From the NCBI RefSeq assembly GCF_025766255.1, contig NW_026516674.1:62001-126000 (forward strand): a stretch of DNA of 64,000 nt, read 5' to 3'. The position numbers and the translations under genes were made by a program. The stretch is from Zychaea mexicana (taxonomy: Eukaryota; Mucoromycota; Mucoromycetes; Mucorales; Lichtheimiaceae). The notes under the pieces are model-generated. The model ran no database searches. It worked only from the letters and a program-made list of their open reading frames with translations, and had not been told where the DNA came from. Position 1 is the first letter of the stretch; every line of letters starts with the position of its first letter. Below, piece after piece: positions 61,220 to 64,000 of this stretch.

Positions 61220-62537
61220 ATGCCCCGTGCCAATGCCACAAAGAAAAATACCAAAGAGAAGTTCTTTGTGTCTATCTTACTGGTACTATGATCTAGTACT
61301 TTATTTATTATAGCAAATGCATATGATTGTCGACTTCTCATTCGTTAACTATTTTCTCTTTACCTTTTAAGGTATCAAAAAAGTTGATTACGTTTTGTCG
61401 ATGCAACGAGCCCCAGGCAATTGAACTTATGAGACACCATATGTTTCCCGCATCGCCAATGTTCCCGCAGACGGCATACCACATTAAGCTCCTCGAATTT
61501 TATAAGGAGTTGTTTATGACAGGCCACCTTGCAAACCAAGCATTCGCAAAAGCATGCGCTAAATTGCACATGTACGAGGTACACGTGCTTCTGTTCTTCT
61601 TTTTAAAAAAAGGGACCATGACAATTAGACAATAATCTCATGCTCCAGCTATTCGTAATCTTTGCTTTGGTAGAATGTCGAACGACTTCGAATCACTTTT
61701 GCCAATGCTTTTTTTTGCGTATTTTGAGGTGCTCACGAAAGCAGAGGAGTTATCCGTTGCAGAGCACCAGCACACCATCCAGGCTTACAAATGATGACGC
61801 TTGCCCGGCATGTCCCAAGGTCGGCTATACCATCTGTCATTTTATATATTACATAATTATGATAGTAGCGTATTAAAATAAGGTGTTTATAGGACACAAA
61901 CTTGCAGAAAAGCTCGAGGACGCAATTAACGAACTTTCCCTTCTGATCAATAAAGGAGAAATCGAACCGCTCGTCCCCGCATTTGTTCAAACATACGATG
62001 TTCTGATTAATTTGCGGAATACGTTTTGGCAAGAAGAAGGCTCGGATGTTCCTCTCCGGGTACTTCGAGAGTACCATAACAAGAAACGTGCAGAGGAAGA
62101 ACTGTCTATGCTTGAAGTAAGGCATCCTAGTAGATCGATCACCATGTAGGTATCCGTTTTAATATTACTTTTTGTTTTACAACTAGGCCGAGGCAAGACG
62201 ACTTGTTGCATACATTACTGCAAAGGTCTCCACGTTTAAAAGAGTGATGGATGATTCCAATGGTCTTTTGGGCTGCAAAGTGATTTTGAAAAGGCAGCTC
62301 CACTTCTATGAAGCGATCGAAAAAGCAGCTCGCAAACAGCATCTTTTGCGTGATCTTTTTGATGCCAATGATGCCAGCTCGTCCAATACAACACCTGATA
62401 CTCAGGATGAAAATGTATTGGATGAGGACTATGATGAAGAGCTCCATTTCATCCCACCATCATACGAAGAGATCGAGCTCGCTGTCAATGACAATGGCGA
62501 AGAACACGAAGAAGAAGAAGAGTTTACTCTTTTTTAG
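61220..62537 (+). mobile_element. KDZ-transposase-derived gene lacking the catalytic core
   Basis: Five exons, all phase 0, join into an open frame of 341 residues: 61220-61282, 61372-61578, 61649-61819, 61883-62116 and 62187-62537. The introns are 89, 70, 63 and 70 bp. Hallmarks of KDZ (Kyakuja-Dileera-Zisupton) transposases are visible: the CxC-type segment LITFCRCNEPQAIELM and FPASPMFPQTAYHIKLLEFY, then the CPACP motif (61802-61816), and the post-catalytic helical part IGHKLAEKLEDAINELSLL. In family members, about 300 residues with the RNase-H-fold catalytic core lie between CPACP and this helical part. Here they are absent and replaced by a 63 bp intron-like gap (donor GTCGGC). The tail is acidic. 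It could be a non-autonomous remnant or a domesticated gene. The N-terminus may extend upstream. Confidence 0.65.
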
Positions 62538-63480
62538 GATGAAATTAGTCGACAGCACTGTTCTCCTTTTACTACATCATATCTCTTAAATCAACACCTA
62601 CATCAAGTTATCACTATTACCTCCACTTACACTTTTTATACGTTTTTATACAATACTACAAAACTTCTTTTTATATTTGCTAGAATTAACATTGATGCTT
62701 TTTATATTGAGCTATGGCGAAAAATGACGTCTGTTTTTTTATTTGTAAATTATAGAAATATATATGGCTAAATTTCAGGCCCCAGAAGAGATTCATAACG
62801 GAAAAGGTGGCGTGTACATGCTGTGAGCTTATTTTCCATTAATCCAGATATCGAGTACTGCATTGGCTAATGACTTTGTACGAGTGAAGTCATGATACGA
62901 TCTCAGCTTATATCACGGCAGCTATTTCGAAAATAAGAGAATTACTTATATTGCTTTGCTTTTATAAATTTTGTGTGGTGAATACTAACGTATATAAAGC
63001 AGGTGCGTATCATACACTAGTCAGAAGATGGCAATATCATAAATAGTACATACCAATAACAATCTGTCACAGCAAGCATCCTACCATACAGGTTTGTTAC
63101 TTTCTTCGCGTGTATCATACAAGTTTTTTTCCCTATTGATTTCGCTGTGAAAACCGCATCGAACATATTCTAAAACGCGCCCCTCTCGTCCCCAACTGTT
63201 CTTAATGGATTTTTTGACCCGTTGCGATACATTACAAAGAAATCATACAGCTTTTCTTATTGTAATGAAAAGGTGGACCCCTCAGATAGCAATCTTGATT
63301 AGTGACACATGTGTGTGTAAATCTGAGTGGGGCATACTACATAAACATAGAAAGAATGACCGCTGAAACTGAGTAAACATATTCCCCACCAGAGTACTCT
63401 GCACTTAACCTCCCACAATAACTTATGTCTTTCTTATACCATTCAATGTAACGCCACACGCCGAACAATAGCCAGATAGA
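62538..63480. other. Intergenic AT-rich region
   Basis: About 940 bp after the KDZ-derived gene. Only very short open frames; no repeats or motifs recognised. It separates two transposon-derived segments. Confidence 0.4.
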
Positions 63481-63504
63481 AAAGGACATGACACTACGGA
63501 CTGA

Positions 63505-63996
63505 CAGACTCGTCCATCCTTAAGCGTTGACCCTATTGTATGGCTACTGATGATCCGCCACCAGCGCACCCGTCTCCTTCGTTGGCGACTAGGCTGGATG
63601 CCAAACGGCAGCGCCGATGCTACGTGCCGCAACTGCCCAGAACACCGACACCTTTCCCGCATGCATGTCATCCTCTGTCTCCAGACACATACCAGGCTCA
63701 ATGCTCCTTCTGTTGTGCTTAATCCAATATCGTTTGTTCTCAACTCGTTCCCCAAGACACGACCAACCAACACGTCCAAAAAGCAGTTTTGGAAGAACAT
63801 GTGGCAGCAACTGACGACTCTGTCAGCGGATATCGACGTCCTTAGCCACGACGACGGTACAAGTTGCTCTGATCCCACAGTTCCTCCAACCCTCAGTAGC
63901 AACTTCATCACCTGGTTTGAGCACAGCTTAAGAAATGCAGATCCACCACAAACCCCCCTATCGACCTCCTCTTCTTCTCTTTCTTCTTCACCATAA
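63505..63996 (+). mobile_element. 3' end of a non-LTR (LINE-like) retrotransposon ORF, 5'-truncated
   Basis: The frame opens after a stop at 63502-63504 and ends with TAA at 63994-63996. It encodes DPIVWLLMIRHQRTRLLRWR then LGWMPNG, followed by a zinc-knuckle-like CRNCPEHRHLSRMHVILC (Cys-x2-Cys-His-His-Cys), then NPISFVLNSFP and a Ser-rich end. This resembles the extreme C-terminus of reverse-transcriptase ORFs of LINE elements common in Mucoromycota. The reverse transcriptase and endonuclease are absent, as expected for a 5'-truncated insertion. The ATG at 63550 is unlikely to be functional. The family call rests on pattern memory, so it is moderate. Confidence 0.55.
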
Positions 63997-64000
63997 GCTT

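Noticed and set aside
61649..61800. Alternative reading frame in exon 3 of the KDZ-derived gene (MSNDFESLLPMLFF...)
   Set aside because: It looks protein-like but reaches a stop before CPACP and needs an extra frameshift. The frame used is open throughout and phase-compatible on both sides. I keep some doubt.

Overview
This is a 64 kb stretch of a fungal nuclear genome. Genes are interrupted by many short GT-AG introns, mostly 50-130 bp. Intergenic DNA is AT-rich with simple repeats. The gene set (assimilatory nitrate cluster, Sec63, UBE3C/Hul5, PA200/Blm10, GCP5-like gamma-tubulin complex protein, a KDZ-transposase-derived gene, a LINE-like tail) fits an early-diverging filamentous fungus, most likely Mucoromycotina/Mucorales. 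The species cannot be fixed from the sequence alone.

Left part (1-20 kb). A partial Pro/Gly/Tyr-rich tail is followed by an ER enoyl-CoA reductase (TECR/Tsc13). Then comes a nitrate-assimilation cluster: assimilatory nitrite reductase and nitrate reductase, both on the minus strand, then two tandem NNP-type nitrate transporters on the plus strand. Nitrate reductase and the first transporter diverge from a 1.55 kb intergenic region rich in GATA-factor-type sites, including a perfect GATAAC-N6-GTTATC inverted repeat. Together these genes would import nitrate, reduce it to nitrite and then to ammonium. A GNAT acetyltransferase follows.

Middle part (20-48 kb). This holds housekeeping genes: a GCP5-like microtubule nucleation factor (-), a Hul5/UBE3C HECT ubiquitin ligase (+), a probable pseudokinase (-), Sec63 (-), the proteasome activator Blm10/PA200 (+) and a two-RRM SR splicing factor (+) with one unusually long 544 bp intron.

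Right part (48-64 kb). Four minus-strand genes, several unusually rich in homopolymeric amino-acid tracts, lie in a trinucleotide-repeat-rich stretch: an unrecognised IQ-motif coiled-coil protein, a VHS-GAT trafficking adaptor, a PH-domain protein and a U1-type zinc-finger protein. The last 5 kb has few recognisable genes and carries transposon-derived sequence. One element there is a KDZ-related gene that keeps an open five-exon frame but appears to lack the catalytic core. The other is the 3' end of a non-LTR retrotransposon.

Exon boundaries given below were worked out by hand from splice signals and reading-frame phase. Family assignments are from recognised motifs, not database searches.
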